The notes beneath the pieces were generated by a model. The model was not told the DNA's origin. It was given only the letters and a program-made list of their open reading frames with translations, and did not search any database. Positions 17,326 through 27,237 of a DNA stretch of 64,000 nt are shown here, piece by piece (the first letter of the stretch is position 1; each line of letters starts with the position of its first letter). Source of the DNA: Rariglobus hedericola. Its GTDB lineage: Bacteria; Verrucomicrobiota; Verrucomicrobiia; Opitutales; Opitutaceae. Both the position numbers and the translations under genes were made by a program. Location of the stretch: assembly GCF_007559335.1 (NCBI RefSeq), contig NZ_VMBG01000002.1, forward strand, positions 1,046,501 through 1,110,500, read 5' to 3'.

Positions 17326-20304
17326 TTATTGTCCGTGGCAGTTCTTGAACTTCTTGCCGCTGCCGCACGGGCAGGGGTCATTGCGGCCGACCTTTGGTGC
17401 TTCGCGGCGGATGGTGACCTTCGGGAGTTCGATCTCCTTCTGGACTTCGGCCTCGGGGGCGGGGCCGCCGCTGGTCGTGATGGTGGTCGTGATCTGGGGA
17501 GCCGCGGGCGCATCGGCGGGGCCGACGGCCTTGGCACCGCGGCTCAGGAGCGCCAGCATGTTTTCGAACACATCGAGATTGGATGCATTGCGGAACAGAC
17601 CGGTGCAGATCTGAAGGCGGACGTTGGCCATCATCTCCTGGAAATACTTGAACGCCTCGCCCTTGTAGGCGACGAGCGGATCGGTCTGGCCGTAGCTGCG
17701 CAGACCGATGGCGCGGCGCAGTTCTTCCATCTCGGTGAGATGTTCCTGCCAGTGGTGGTCGATGGCGTTGATGATGACATAACGCTCAAGCGAGCCGAGG
17801 GCCTCGGGAATCTCGACGGACTCCTTTACCTCATAGGCCTGGCGCACGCGTTCGACGACGAGGGCGGTGAGCGCCTCGATGCTGTCGCCGCTGAGTTCCT
17901 CGGACTTGAGACCGATGGGGAAGGTGGCGTTGACCCAGCCGACAAAGCTGTCGATCGCGGACTGGCTGGCGGTGGCGCGGCCGGTGATGCCGGCGCTCTC
18001 AAGGCGGCTGTCCACTTCCTCGGCGATCTGCTCGAGGATGATGCTCTTGGGGCGGTCGGCGTGAATGGCGGCGTTGCGGATGCCGTAGATGACCTCGCGC
18101 TGCTGGTTGAGCACGTCGTCGTATTGGAGGAGGCGCTTGCGCTGGCCGAAGTTCTGCTGCTCGACCTTTTTCTGGGCGCTCTCGATGGAGCGGTTGAGCC
18201 ACGGATGCTCGAGCTCTTCGCCGTCTTTCATAGAGCCTTCCATGAGGCGCGAGGCCAGGTTGCCCTGGAGGAAGAGGCGCATGAGCGTGTCTTCGAGGGA
18301 GAGGAAGAACTTGGTGAGACCGGGGTCGCCCTGACGCGAGCAACGGCCGCGAAGCTGGCGGTCAACGCGACGGGATTCGTGGCGCTCGGTGCCGATGACG
18401 TAGAGGCCGCCGAGTTCACGGACGCCCTCGCCGAGTTTAATGTCGGTGCCGCGGCCGGCCATGTTGGTCGCGATGGTGACGCTGCCGCGCTGGCCGGCGC
18501 GGGTGACGATCTCGGCTTCCTGCTCGTGATACTTGGCGTTGAGCACGGTGTGGATGACACCGGCGCGCTTCAGCATGCGGGAGAGGACTTCGGAGGACTC
18601 GACAGACACGGTGCCGACGAGCACGGGCTGGCCGCGCTTGTTGGCGGCTTCGATCTCGGCGACGACGGCGTTGAACTTGTCGCGACGGGTTTTGAAAATG
18701 GAGTCGTTACGATCGATGCGGATGCAGTCCTTGTTGGTCGGGATGACCTGAACGGAAAGCCCGTAAATGTCGTTGAATTCGATGGCCTCGGTCTCGGCAG
18801 TGCCGGTCATGCCCGCGAGTTTTTCGTAGAGACGGAAATAGTTCTGAATCGTGACCGTGGCGTAAGTGCGGGTCTCGCGCTCGATGTTGACGTTTTCCTT
18901 GGCCTCGACGGCCTGGTGGAGACCGTCGGACCAACGGCGGCCCGGCATGACGCGGCCGGTGTTCTCATCGACGATCATGACCTTGCCCTCGGCGACGACG
19001 TATTCGACGTCTTTTTCGTAGAGCGAATAGGCGCGGAGGAGCTGGGAGATCGCATGGATTTCCTCAGAAACCTCGGAGTAATTGTTCTGCGACTTGGCCT
19101 TGATTTCTTCGCGCTGTTCGGGAGTGAGATCGGCGCGGCGTTCGAGCTCGCTGAACTCGGTGGCGAGGTCGGGGAGGACGAAGGCGTCGGGGTTATCAGG
19201 ACGCAGGCGGGTGCGGCCGATTTCGCTGAGGTCGGCCTGGTGCTGGCGCTCGTCGATGGAGTAGAAGAGCTCCTCCTTGAGACGGTAGAGTTCCGTCTTC
19301 TGGAAGTCGCTGTTCATGTCGGTCTCGGTTTTGTCGAGCAGCTTGCGGAGATCGGGCGTCTCCATGAGACGGAGCAGCTGCTTGTTCTTCGGGTGGCCGA
19401 TCTTGACCTGGAGAAGTTTGAGCGCGGCGGCTTTGCGCTCGTCGGGGGTGGCGTCGGCTTTTTCAAGGACGGCCTTGGCGTCGCCGGCCATGCGATTGCA
19501 CAGGCGGATCTGCTCATTGACGAGGGCGTCGATGCCGGGCTTGAGCTTGGTGAAAGGCTGTTCGCGCTCGATGGGGGCGGGGCCGGAAATGATCAGCGGC
19601 GTGCGGGCTTCATCGACGAGGATGGAGTCGATTTCGTCCACGATGCAAAACCAGTAGTCACGTTGAACCTGGTCGTCCTTGCGCGTGGCCATGCCGTTGT
19701 CGCGGAGGTAGTCGAAGCCGAATTCGGAGGCGGTGCCGTAGGTGATGTCGCGGCCATACATCTCGCGACGGAGGTCGGACGGCATGGATTGTTGGATACA
19801 ACCGGTGGTGAGGCCGAGGAAGCCGAAGAGGTGGCCCATCCACTCGGAGTCACGACGGGCGAGGTAGTCGTTGACCGTGACGAGCTGGGTGTTCCGGCCG
19901 GTGAGGGCGTTGAGATAAAGCGGGAGCGTGGAGACGAGGGTTTTACCTTCGCCGGTGGCCATTTCGGCGATCTTGCCGGAGTGGATGGCGTAGCCGCCGA
20001 TGAGCTGGACGTCGAAGTGAACCATGTTCCATTCGAGCTCGTGGCCGCAGACGAGGGCGCGGGTGCCGACGAGGCGGCGGGCGGCGTTTTTCACGGTGGC
20101 GAAAGCCTCGGGCAAGATCTGCTCGAGCGTCTCGCCGGCCTTCAAGCGGGCGCGGAACTCATCGGTCTTGGCGCGGAGCTGGTCGTCACTGAGCTTCTGG
20201 TAGGATTGCTCAAACTCGTTTACGCGGGCGACGATGGGCCGGGCCTTCTCAAGGAACTTCTTGTAGTGGCGGCCGGCAAAACGCTTGAAGAGAAAGGAAA
20301 GCAT
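17326..20304 (-). CDS. secA: Preprotein translocase ATPase SecA
   Basis: 992 residues from ATG 20304 ([21 protein letters not shown]). Walker A is in [11 protein letters not shown] and the DEAD-like box in [17 protein letters not shown]; the second nucleotide-binding domain has [16 protein letters not shown]. The C-terminus ends in the zinc-binding SEC-C motif [14 protein letters not shown], used for SecB or ribosome contact. A longer insertion (about residues 240-340, with [17 protein letters not shown]) in the preprotein cross-linking region is longer than in E. coli. It drives Sec-dependent export, which the many secreted proteins here need. Confidence 0.98.
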   Translation of the reverse strand: MLSFLFKRFAGRHYKKFLEKARPIVARVNEFEQSYQKLSDDQLRAKTDEFRARLKAGETLEQILPEAFATVKNAARRLVGTRALVCGHELEWNMVHFDVQLIGGYAIHSGKIAEMATGEGKTLVSTLPLYLNALTGRNTQLVTVNDYLARRDSEWMGHLFGFLGLTTGCIQQSMPSDLRREMYGRDITYGTASEFGFDYLRDNGMATRKDDQVQRDYWFCIVDEIDSILVDEARTPLIISGPAPIEREQPFTKLKPGIDALVNEQIRLCNRMAGDAKAVLEKADATPDERKAAALKLLQVKIGHPKNKQLLRLMETPDLRKLLDKTETDMNSDFQKTELYRLKEELFYSIDERQHQADLSEIGRTRLRPDNPDAFVLPDLATEFSELERRADLTPEQREEIKAKSQNNYSEVSEEIHAISQLLRAYSLYEKDVEYVVAEGKVMIVDENTGRVMPGRRWSDGLHQAVEAKENVNIERETRTYATVTIQNYFRLYEKLAGMTGTAETEAIEFNDIYGLSVQVIPTNKDCIRIDRNDSIFKTRRDKFNAVVAEIEAANKRGQPVLVGTVSVESSEVLSRMLKRAGVIHTVLNAKYHEQEAEIVTRAGQRGSVTIATNMAGRGTDIKLGEGVRELGGLYVIGTERHESRRVDRQLRGRCSRQGDPGLTKFFLSLEDTLMRLFLQGNLASRLMEGSMKDGEELEHPWLNRSIESAQKKVEQQNFGQRKRLLQYDDVLNQQREVIYGIRNAAIHADRPKSIILEQIAEEVDSRLESAGITGRATASQSAIDSFVGWVNATFPIGLKSEELSGDSIEALTALVVERVRQAYEVKESVEIPEALGSLERYVIINAIDHHWQEHLTEMEELRRAIGLRSYGQTDPLVAYKGEAFKYFQEMMANVRLQICTGLFRNASNLDVFENMLALLSRGAKAVGPADAPAAPQITTTITTSGGPAPEAEVQKEIELPKVTIRREAPKVGRNDPCPCGSGKKFKNCHGQ

Positions 20305-20565
20305 GAAGAGGCAAGACCGTAGGCCGGACAGGGGTCTTGGCAAATGACAAAATTGCAGGTTGCGCAGAGTTGGCGTGGAACCAAAAACCGAATTGGATGT
20401 AGTCCGGCTCGAATCGGCTTCGGAGTGGTTAACCTGACGCGATGACTTGGGGACGCAGGGAAGCGATTCCGGGCGATAAAATGAGCCTACCGGCCGCGGG
20501 TGTTTGATTAAAGATAGGGCTTCGATAGCCCTAGGAATGGAGGTAAGTGTAAAATATTATAAATC

Positions 20566-20592
20566 ATAAGCACTTTGTTTATAGATGCTTAT
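20566..20592. promoter_or_regulatory. 7-bp inverted repeat ATAAGCA / TGCTTAT
   Basis: ATAAGCA (20566-20572) and its exact complement TGCTTAT (20586-20592) are separated by 13 bp in the AT-rich segment and followed by TTTT. It could be a protein-binding site or the hairpin of a weak terminator. Confidence 0.35.
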
Positions 20593-20625
20593 TTTTAACG
20601 CATGGAATGTGCGGACGAAAAGTTG

Positions 20626-20655
20626 GCGAAAATGTAAAACTTTTTACACATTCGC
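20626..20655. promoter_or_regulatory. 30-bp near-perfect palindrome, candidate operator
   Basis: GCGAA-aa-TGTAAAA-ct-TTTTACA-ca-TTCGC: 12 of 14 positions pair about a 2-bp centre. It lies immediately upstream of the hypothetical gene, so a dimeric repressor bound here would block transcription or the start region. The regulator is unknown. Confidence 0.5.
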
Positions 20656-20671
20656 GCCGTCACTTACTCCA

Positions 20672-21112
20672 ATGAGCAACCCCACGTTTTCGGAGTGTTT
20701 TTGCGCCAGATACAACATTCCTCCTGAGCAGTTCGCCCGAGAGGTTTTCCGGATGTGCATTTATCGCCGGACGCGTCTTTTCAAGTGGCTCCTGCCGCTG
20801 ATCAACCAGAACCACTTTGCGGCGGATTTTGATCTGATTTACGGGGTGGAGCGGCTCACCCGGATGCGTGATTTCGTGACGGAGGCCGAGCGTTTCAACG
20901 AACACCCGGCCAATCGGGGATTTTTGCGCCGCAAGCTGTGCCTGCGGGTTTCGACGACGCGTTTGAAGGCGCTTATCAAGGAAACATTGCCGCGCAAGGC
21001 CGCCGGCGCTTCCGCGGATTTGTCCGTTGAAAAGGGGAGCAGCACGCCGTTTGAGGTGGCTTCGGCCACCTTGGTAACGGGTCACCAGGCGAGCACCCAA
21101 TATTCGTCCTGA
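20672..21112 (+). CDS. Conserved hypothetical cytoplasmic protein
   Basis: 146 residues from ATG 20672 (MSNPTFSECFCARYNIPPEQF); the longer frame starts in the AT-rich promoter area. There is no signal peptide or membrane helix. A CFCARY motif at about residue 9 is followed by a predicted helical, basic body (REVFRMCIYRRTRLFKWLLPL) and an LRVSTTRLK segment near residue 105. I do not recognise the family; the compact helical build with basic residues and its own palindromic operator suggest a regulator or small effector, but this is speculation. The 3' end overlaps the convergent peptidase gene by 31 nt. Confidence 0.65.
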   Translation: MSNPTFSECFCARYNIPPEQFAREVFRMCIYRRTRLFKWLLPLINQNHFAADFDLIYGVERLTRMRDFVTEAERFNEHPANRGFLRRKLCLRVSTTRLKALIKETLPRKAAGASADLSVEKGSSTPFEVASATLVTGHQASTQYSS

Positions 21113-22476
21113 GTGATTTTTTGTGCGACGGTGGCGGGCACCCAGCGTTCACGAAACCGCGGTCCCCAAGAGTCGGATACGGCGATCTCGCCGGTGGCCC
21201 GGTTGTAGCCGATGATCAGGCAGGCGTGGGCGGTTTCCGGGGTGGGTTTGAATTCGGCGAGCTCGGCCGGAGTGAGGACTGGTTTGGCCGGCGCAAGTGT
21301 TGAATGATCTTTGCGGGCCTCGGTGTTGGCGTCGGCCAGGGCGTTGAACGGCTCGGTCGAATAAAGTCCCCAGATGACGGGACGGCCCTCGTCGATGTAG
21401 CGTGCGATGGCGGTGACGGTGAGTTTCAGTGAAATCTGTTCGAGCCGGCGGCCCTGTCGGCGCACAAAACGATCCAGTCCGCGGGTCATCGTGCTGAAGT
21501 TGCTGCCGCCGCCGAACTGGGTGCCGCCACTGGCGGCGAGTTCATACATATCAGCGGGGATGCCGGCGTAGCGCAGGTAACGCTCAAACGTGGCGGGCAC
21601 GCAGTAGCCCTTCGGCCCCTGGTTCACCATCGGGATCTGATCGAGGATGACGTCGCCATTCGGTCGGCGGGTGATGCGCTCTTTAAACATGCGGCGGACC
21701 TGATCGTCGGCGAGACGGGCGTTGGCGGCGCGATCCACCGGCCTGATTTTCAATGAAACCATCTGGGCCTCGTCGTAGTTCGCGATGAGGGCATGCGCGC
21801 CCGATTCCCAGCGCAGGGAGCGGCGGCCGGGATCGAGTCCGCCGAGGGCGATCTCGCGTTTGGGTTCGCCGAGTTTGGCGGTGAGCGCGGCGGTGATCGT
21901 CTCGAAGTCCTTTTTCAGGGCTTGTTCGAAGTCCTGGATTTCCTGCTTCGTCGTCGGCCATTGCGGATCGCGATGGGAGAAGACGGAATAGTCGCCGCGA
22001 TTGGTAAACTGAATCGTGAGGGCGGTGATGCGGCCGTCGGCGGCCTGCAACGAGATCATGTGCGACTCGGCGCCGAGCATCGAAAGCGGGGTGCGCGGGT
22101 AGGCGCGGTAACCCTCGAACCGATCAGTTTTGCCCTCAAGCGGAAGCCGGAGGCGGCGGGCGGCCAGGGCCGGTTCATCGTCCCAGAGTGTGGAGTCAGC
22201 CAGCAGTTCGAGGCCGAGGAGCGTATTGAGTTCGCTAAAATTCGCGGCGACGGGAGCCAGCTGTTCGGCGACGAACGTGCGGTCGGCTGAGGAGAGGCTG
22301 GCGAGCGGCAGCGTGAAGGTTCGTCCGTCGGAGCCGCGGCGCAACGTGATCTCGGCCGGGGTGGCGCTCACGTAGTCGGCTTCAAGACTGCGGCCCTGGT
22401 TGTCAGTCCACGTGCGCGCGTCGAGTGATGCGGCGCACAGAAGGCACAAGATGAAAACGGGGTGAAGGCGGGGCAT
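21082..22476 (-). CDS. Secreted C39-like cysteine peptidase with SHD1-type N-terminal domain
   Basis: 464 residues. The signal peptide ends near SLDA-RTW. Residues about 20-75 (RTWTDNQGRSLEADYVSATPAEITLRR written in part) form an SHD1-like module common in Planctomycetes/Verrucomicrobia secreted proteins. The papain-like domain begins about residue 275 with IPMVNQGPKGYCVPAT (catalytic Cys) and ends with HACLIIGYN (His) and VSDSWG (Asp/Asn). It probably cleaves peptides in the periplasm or outside the cell; no ABC partner is adjacent. The stop overlaps the hypothetical gene on the other strand. Confidence 0.82.
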   Translation of the reverse strand: MPRLHPVFILCLLCAASLDARTWTDNQGRSLEADYVSATPAEITLRRGSDGRTFTLPLASLSSADRTFVAEQLAPVAANFSELNTLLGLELLADSTLWDDEPALAARRLRLPLEGKTDRFEGYRAYPRTPLSMLGAESHMISLQAADGRITALTIQFTNRGDYSVFSHRDPQWPTTKQEIQDFEQALKKDFETITAALTAKLGEPKREIALGGLDPGRRSLRWESGAHALIANYDEAQMVSLKIRPVDRAANARLADDQVRRMFKERITRRPNGDVILDQIPMVNQGPKGYCVPATFERYLRYAGIPADMYELAASGGTQFGGGSNFSTMTRGLDRFVRRQGRRLEQISLKLTVTAIARYIDEGRPVIWGLYSTEPFNALADANTEARKDHSTLAPAKPVLTPAELAEFKPTPETAHACLIIGYNRATGEIAVSDSWGPRFRERWVPATVAQKITQDEYWVLAW

Positions 22477-22489
22477 GGTTCGCTGGCGG

Positions 22490-22536
22490 CTTTCCCGTTA
22501 CCTTTTCCGGAGAAAACCGGAAAGGGAACGAGAAAG
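22490..22536. repeat. Long imperfect hairpin between ppk1 and the C39-like peptidase
   Basis: The arms CTTTCCCGTTACCTTTTCCG and CGGAAAGGGAACGAGAAAG pair along about 20 bp with one bulge and two mismatches around an AGAAAA loop. It is 28 nt after the ppk1 stop and 14 nt before the peptidase start on the minus strand. It lacks a U-tail; it may attenuate read-through or be a repeat element. Confidence 0.55.
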
Positions 22537-22563
22537 CGCAAGCGAGTCCGTAATGCTGCCGGA

Positions 22564-24783
22564 TCAGGCGCTGGCCGCGGCGCGGGCGCGTTCGGTGGCG
22601 GCCGCGATGAAGTAGCTCTGCGCGGAGAACGACGGCGCCCCGGCGGCGCGGGGGACGGGGAGGTAGCCGCCGTTGGCGTGGAGCTCGCGGGCGTTTTCGT
22701 TATCCTGTAATTCCATCGCGAACATTTCGTCTGTGATCCACTTGCGGAGCGCGGGATCGCGCACGGGGTAAACGACCTCGATACGGCGGAAAAAATTGCG
22801 GGGCATCCAGTCGGCGCTGCCGGCGAGGACCAGCGGTTCATCTCCGCCGGAGTTCTCGAAATAAAACGCGCGGGCGTGTTCGAGGTAACGGCTGACGATG
22901 CTGCGCACACGGATGTTTTCGCTGAGGCCCTTCACTCCGGGGACGAGGCAGCAGACGCCGCGCACGATGATGTCGATCTTCACGCCGGCACGGGAGGCGG
23001 CGTAGAGGTGGTCGATGGTGTCCTTGTCGACCAGCGAGTTCATCTTGGCGATGATCCGAGCGGGACGGCCGGCAGCGGCGTTGTCCGCTTCGCGCTGTAT
23101 CAATTCCTGAATACGGCGGTGGAGATTGTAAGGTGCGACCAGCAAATGCTCGAACACGGGCTCGCGGCTGAAACCGGTGAGCGTGTTGAACAGGTTGGCG
23201 GCGTCGGAGGTGAGCTCCTCGCGGCCGGTGAAATAGCTCAGGTCCGTGTAGAGCTTGGCGGTCTTCGGGTTGTAGTTGCCCGTGCCGAGGTGGGCGTAAC
23301 GGCGGAGTAACTTGCCCTCGCGACGGACGACGAGGGAGCATTTGCAATGGGTCTTGTGGCCGACGAGGCCGTAGACGACGTGGACGCCGGCTTCCTCGAG
23401 CTGTTTGGCCCATTGGATGTTGTTGGCCTCGTCGAAACGGGCCTTGAGCTCGACGAGCGCGGTGACCTGTTTGCCGTTCTTGGATGCCTCGATGAGGGCG
23501 CGGACGATGGGCGAGTCGCCGCTGGTGCGGTAGAGCGTCTGCTTGATGGCAAACACCTGCGGATCGCGAGCGGCCTGCTCGACGAAATCAACGACCGGTT
23601 GGAAGGAATCGTAGGGATGGTGGAGCAACACATCCTGCGCGCGCAACGTCTCGAAAATCTTGGCGGGCTCGCGCAGCGGGGAAACGTTGACGGGGGTGAA
23701 CGGCGGATACTTCAGGTCGGGGCGCTCGACGTCGGCGAGGCTCATCAGACGCAGGAGATTGATCGGGCCGTTGAGGCGGAAAACGTATTCGTGCGAAAGA
23801 TCCAGGTGGTCGCACAACGTGGTGAAAATGGCGTCGTTGACGCCCTCCTCGATTTCGAGACGCACGGCGGCGCCGCGACGGAGATTGCGCAACTCGTCCT
23901 CGATTTTCTTGAGGAGATTTTCGGCTTCTTCGTCGTCGATGTAGAGATCGCTGTTGCGTGTGACGCGGAAGGCGTGAGCGCCGGTTACGCTGTAACCGGG
24001 GAAAAATTCACCGGCGCAGAGTTTGATGATCTCGGATAGGAAAACGAAACGCTGCGGACCGCTGCCGGCCGGATCGATGGGCACGAGACGCGGCAGGATG
24101 CGAGGAACGGGGAGGATGGCGGCGAGTTGCTCGATCTCGGGCGTGACCGGATTATCGAGGGAGACGATGACGTTGAGCGTCTTGTTGCCGAGCTGCGGGA
24201 ACGGATGGGACTGGTCCAGCGCGAGCGGCGTGAGCACGGGGAAAACCTGCTCGTGGAAATAGGCGGTGACCCAGTTGAGCTCGGCCGGAGTGAGCTCGGC
24301 GGCGGTTTTGAAAACGATGCCCTCCTCGGCGAGTGCGGGCATGAGCTGCGTGCTCCAGCATTCGTATTGGTCTTCGACAAGCGAAGCCACGACCGAGTGG
24401 ATGCGACGGAGGGACTCCTTGGGACCGAGGCCGTCCACGCTGGGCTCGGTCACGCCGCTCTCGACCTGCTGGATGATGCCGGCGACGCGAATCTCGAAAA
24501 ATTCGTCGAGGTTGGAGCAGACGATGGCGAGGAACTTGACGCGCTCCAGCAGCGGATTTTTTTCGTTCTGCGCCTGCTCGAGGACGCGACGGTTGAATGC
24601 GAGCCAGCTGAGCTCGCGGTTAAAATAGGCGGACTTGGCGGGTTTGGCCGTAGGAGTGACCGTGCGGGCGCGTTTTTTTGGAATGATGACGCGATCGTCG
24701 GCGGGCGGGGTCGCGACCGGCTTAACGGAAGTAACGGCGGCGGGCTTGGACTGGGTGCGGATCGTTTTGCGCTTCGTGGCCAT
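22564..24783 (-). CDS. ppk1: Polyphosphate kinase 1
   Basis: 739 residues from ATG 24783. A Lys/Thr-rich N-terminal extension of about 55 residues precedes the family start [16 protein letters not shown]. Active-site His residues are in [10 protein letters not shown] and RYLEHARAF; the C-terminal phospholipase-D-like half includes [15 protein letters not shown]. It makes and degrades inorganic polyphosphate from ATP at the membrane face. The basic tail could bind nucleic acid or polyphosphate. It stands alone upstream of the peptidase gene, with an 87-nt gap containing a hairpin. Confidence 0.97.
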   Translation of the reverse strand: MATKRKTIRTQSKPAAVTSVKPVATPPADDRVIIPKKRARTVTPTAKPAKSAYFNRELSWLAFNRRVLEQAQNEKNPLLERVKFLAIVCSNLDEFFEIRVAGIIQQVESGVTEPSVDGLGPKESLRRIHSVVASLVEDQYECWSTQLMPALAEEGIVFKTAAELTPAELNWVTAYFHEQVFPVLTPLALDQSHPFPQLGNKTLNVIVSLDNPVTPEIEQLAAILPVPRILPRLVPIDPAGSGPQRFVFLSEIIKLCAGEFFPGYSVTGAHAFRVTRNSDLYIDDEEAENLLKKIEDELRNLRRGAAVRLEIEEGVNDAIFTTLCDHLDLSHEYVFRLNGPINLLRLMSLADVERPDLKYPPFTPVNVSPLREPAKIFETLRAQDVLLHHPYDSFQPVVDFVEQAARDPQVFAIKQTLYRTSGDSPIVRALIEASKNGKQVTALVELKARFDEANNIQWAKQLEEAGVHVVYGLVGHKTHCKCSLVVRREGKLLRRYAHLGTGNYNPKTAKLYTDLSYFTGREELTSDAANLFNTLTGFSREPVFEHLLVAPYNLHRRIQELIQREADNAAAGRPARIIAKMNSLVDKDTIDHLYAASRAGVKIDIIVRGVCCLVPGVKGLSENIRVRSIVSRYLEHARAFYFENSGGDEPLVLAGSADWMPRNFFRRIEVVYPVRDPALRKWITDEMFAMELQDNENARELHANGGYLPVPRAAGAPSFSAQSYFIAAATERARAAASA

Positions 24784-24871
24784 CGGGAAAAGACGGACCA
24801 ACTTAAAGACCGCCCCCGTTGAAACCAGTTTTTAATGCCTCGTCGCCGGAATGTAACGTAATCCGTGAGGC

Positions 24872-26242
24872 TTAGGAAACCCAGATGGTTTTGATATTTA
24901 CGAATTCGCGGATGCCGAAAGTGCTGAGCTCGCGACCGTAGCCGGAGTCTTTGATTCCGCCGAAGGGAAGCGAGGCGTCGGAGCGGACCTGCTCGTTCAC
25001 GAACACCATGCCGGCTTCGATGCGTTCGATGGCGAGGGTGCGACCGTGGCGGCGGTTGCGGGTGAAAACGGCGGCACCGAGGCCGAAATCGGAGTCGTTG
25101 GCGATACGGAGGGCGTCGGCTTCGTCCTTGGCGGCGATGATTGAGGCGACGGGACCGAAGAGCTCTTCGTCATAGGCGGGCATGCCGGGCCGGACATCGG
25201 TCAGGACGGTGGCGGGATAAAAGGCACCTTTGCCTTTGGGTTGAATCGTGCCGCCGAGCAGGAGGCGGGCGCCGCGCTTCACGCTTTTTTGGACCTGGGC
25301 GTGAAGGTCATCGCGCAAGTCGAGGCGGGCGAGCGGGCCAAAATCGGTGGCGGCGGTCGTGGGGTCGCCCATGCGGCGGGCGGCCATGCGGGCGGTGAAC
25401 TTTTGCTCAAAGGCGGCGCGGACGCTCTCGACGACGATGAACCGTTTGGCGGCGACGCAGCTTTGTCCGCTGTTGGTGAGGCGGGCCTTGGCGCAAATCT
25501 CGGCGGCGAGGTCGAGGTCGGCGTCGGCGAGGATGATGTAGGGATCGCTGCCGCCGAGTTCGAAGACGCACGGCTTGAGTGCGGCGCCGGCGAGGGCGCC
25601 GACTTTGCGACCTGCGCCGGTGCTGCCGGTGAGGGTGACGCCGCGGACGCGCGGGTCTTTGATGAGTGCGGGTATCGCTTTGGAGGATACGGCGACGGTG
25701 CGAAGGAGGTTGGCGGGAACGCGGGCGTCGCGGAAGAGGTGCTCGATCGCGAGGGCGCAGCCGGTGGTGTTGGAGGCGTGTTTGAGGAGGACGGTGTTGC
25801 CGGCCATCAGGGCGGGGGCGGCGGCGCGGAAGAGCTGCCAGAACGGGTAGTTCCACGGCATGATGGCGAGGATGACGCCGAGAGGCTCGAAGACGACTTG
25901 GGTATTTTTGGGGGCGCCGAGGGTGCGTTGGGGTTTGAGGAAACGGGCGGCGTGCGTGGCGTAGAATTCGCAACCGGCGGCGCATTTTTCTATTTCGAGA
26001 CGGGCGTCGGTGAGGGTTTTACCCATCTCGGCGGTGATGAGTTGAGCGAGCGGTTCGGCTTGTTTGCGCAAGGCGGCGCCGAGGGCGTTGAGGTGGCGGG
26101 CGCGGTCGGCAAGGGCGAGTTCGCGCCAGCCGAGAAAGGCTTGGTGGGTGGCGGCGAGCGCGGCTTCGATGTCTTTGGCGGTGTGCTCGCGGTGGCGCTT
26201 CAGGATGCGGCCGGTGGCGGGATTGATGGAGACGAGGGGCAT
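24872..26242 (-). CDS. NAD(P)-dependent succinate-semialdehyde dehydrogenase-type aldehyde dehydrogenase
   Basis: 456 residues, matching the short GabD/Sad subgroup. The motifs are intact: MPWNYPFWQ (oxyanion Asn), LTGSTGAG, catalytic Glu in FELGGSDPY and nucleophile Cys in NSGQSCVAAKRF, ending with PFGGIKDSGYGRELS. The subgroup oxidises succinate semialdehyde and similar aldehydes. It starts only 12 nt after the sigma-factor gene, so it may be the last gene of that operon, an odd pairing that could be simple read-through. Confidence 0.92.
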   Translation of the reverse strand: MPLVSINPATGRILKRHREHTAKDIEAALAATHQAFLGWRELALADRARHLNALGAALRKQAEPLAQLITAEMGKTLTDARLEIEKCAAGCEFYATHAARFLKPQRTLGAPKNTQVVFEPLGVILAIMPWNYPFWQLFRAAAPALMAGNTVLLKHASNTTGCALAIEHLFRDARVPANLLRTVAVSSKAIPALIKDPRVRGVTLTGSTGAGRKVGALAGAALKPCVFELGGSDPYIILADADLDLAAEICAKARLTNSGQSCVAAKRFIVVESVRAAFEQKFTARMAARRMGDPTTAATDFGPLARLDLRDDLHAQVQKSVKRGARLLLGGTIQPKGKGAFYPATVLTDVRPGMPAYDEELFGPVASIIAAKDEADALRIANDSDFGLGAAVFTRNRRHGRTLAIERIEAGMVFVNEQVRSDASLPFGGIKDSGYGRELSTFGIREFVNIKTIWVS

Positions 26243-26254
26243 AGGTCGCGCGGG

Positions 26255-26815
26255 TTAGCTCATCCAGCGGACCAGTTTTTTGCGGAGAAGTTCGCGGGCG
26301 CGGGCGAGGCGGGTTTCGACGGCTTTGGGGGTGGCGCTGACGATGGCGGCGATCTCGGCGTGGGACTTCTCTTCGTATTCGAAGAGGACGAGGGCGGAGC
26401 GGAGGTGCTCGGGAAGATCGGCGATGGCGGTGCGGACGGCTGCGGAGCGTTCGGCGAGGAGCAGGTCTGCGGCGGGGCTGTGAGTATCGGAGAAAAGCTC
26501 GGGCGCGCGGTCCATGGAATCGGTGGGGCGGCGCAGGCGGTGGCGGGCGTGGTCGCGGGCTTGGTTGAGCGCGATCTGGAAAAGCCAGGTGGAGAACTTG
26601 GCGCCTTCGCGGTAACGGTCGCGGTGACGGTAGATGCGGACGAAGGTTTCCTGCGAAAGATCGAGGGCGTCGGCTTCGTTTTGCGTGTAACGATAAAGGA
26701 ACGAACGCAGCGGGATCTGCCAGCGGTGCATCAGTTCATCGAGCGCGGGGTCGGAGCCGCGGGCGAGCTCGGCCATGAGCGCCTCGTCGGTGGGCAGGGA
26801 TGCGGCGGGCGTCAT
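26255..26815 (-). CDS. ECF-type RNA polymerase sigma factor (CnrH-like position)
   Basis: 186 residues from ATG 26815. Region 2 is clear (SFLYRYTQNEADALDLSQETF, written across two helices, then FSTWLFQIALNQARD), as is region 4 (LPEHLRSALVLFEYEEKSH, then AIVSATPKAVETRLARARELL). It should direct RNA polymerase to an envelope or metal stress regulon. The start codon overlaps the stop of the periplasmic sensor gene (ATGA at 26812-26815), and the order anti-sigma, sensor, sigma is that of cnrYXH. The long upstream frame is antisense noise. Confidence 0.9.
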   Translation of the reverse strand: MTPAASLPTDEALMAELARGSDPALDELMHRWQIPLRSFLYRYTQNEADALDLSQETFVRIYRHRDRYREGAKFSTWLFQIALNQARDHARHRLRRPTDSMDRAPELFSDTHSPAADLLLAERSAAVRTAIADLPEHLRSALVLFEYEEKSHAEIAAIVSATPKAVETRLARARELLRKKLVRWMS

Positions 26816-27237
26816 TTGAGCCCGAGGGGAGCGGAGTGGTTCTGATTGGAAAGCTTGGGGCCGACCAAGGCGAGGAACCGCGCGGCGTCGGCGGGCGACA
26901 TGACATCGGCGACGCGTTGAAGGTGGGTTTGCGTGGCTTGCTGGCAGACGGCTTCGAGACGTGCGAGCTCGACGCGGGCGGCGGCGGGATCGGCGGCGGA
27001 CGCGAGTTGCTCGCGGGCTTTGATGATGCGGGCGCAGTGATCGGCGCAGACGGGCTGGTAGTCTGTGTGGATTTTTTCGATGACGGCGGTTTGCGCGGCG
27101 GTGAGATGAAACTCTTTTTGCATCCACGCGAGTTCCGTGGGCGCGGTGGCCGGGTGGCGCAGGGCAAAGTGGGTGATGCCGAAAGCGAGGACGGCCGCGG
27201 CGACGGCGATCAGACTGTAGCGGGCGAGCGGACTCAC
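26812..27237 (-). CDS. Periplasmic heavy-metal-sensor-like protein (CnrX/Spy/CpxP type)
   Basis: 141 residues. One N-terminal helix (YSLIAVAAAVLAFGITHFAL) anchors an all-alpha periplasmic domain with FHLTAAQTAVIEKIH and MSPADAARFLALVGPKL, the usual start and end of CnrX/NccX-type sensors. The middle has VCADHCARI and CQQATQTHL; these Cys and His residues are possible metal ligands. It presumably tells the anti-sigma factor next door about metal or envelope state. ATGA overlaps with both neighbours indicate tight coupling. Confidence 0.8.
   Translation of the reverse strand: MSPLARYSLIAVAAAVLAFGITHFALRHPATAPTELAWMQKEFHLTAAQTAVIEKIHTDYQPVCADHCARIIKAREQLASAADPAAARVELARLEAVCQQATQTHLQRVADVMSPADAARFLALVGPKLSNQNHSAPLGLK

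Larger units (their letters stand above)
20305..20671. other. 367-bp AT-rich intergenic region with palindromes
   Basis: No credible gene. The right half (about 20535-20650) is much richer in A/T than its surroundings. It contains AGGGCT-tcgat-AGCCCT (20515-20531), ATAAGCA ... TGCTTAT (20566-20592) and a 30-bp near-palindrome (20626-20655) ending 16 bp before the start of the next gene. It must hold the divergent promoters of secA and that gene. Confidence 0.65.

Noticed and set aside
17296-20322. 1008-codon open frame on the plus strand
   Set aside because: It is the exact antisense of secA; its Gly/Asp/Val-rich composition is the usual artefact of reading a high-GC gene backwards.
26243-26254. 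Functional link between the aldehyde dehydrogenase and the sigma/sensor module
   Set aside because: The only support is a 12-nt gap; no metal or stress role of the enzyme can be read from its sequence.
25241-26845. 534-codon plus-strand frame
   Set aside because: Antisense of the aldehyde dehydrogenase and sigma-factor genes, both of which have intact catalytic or domain motifs.
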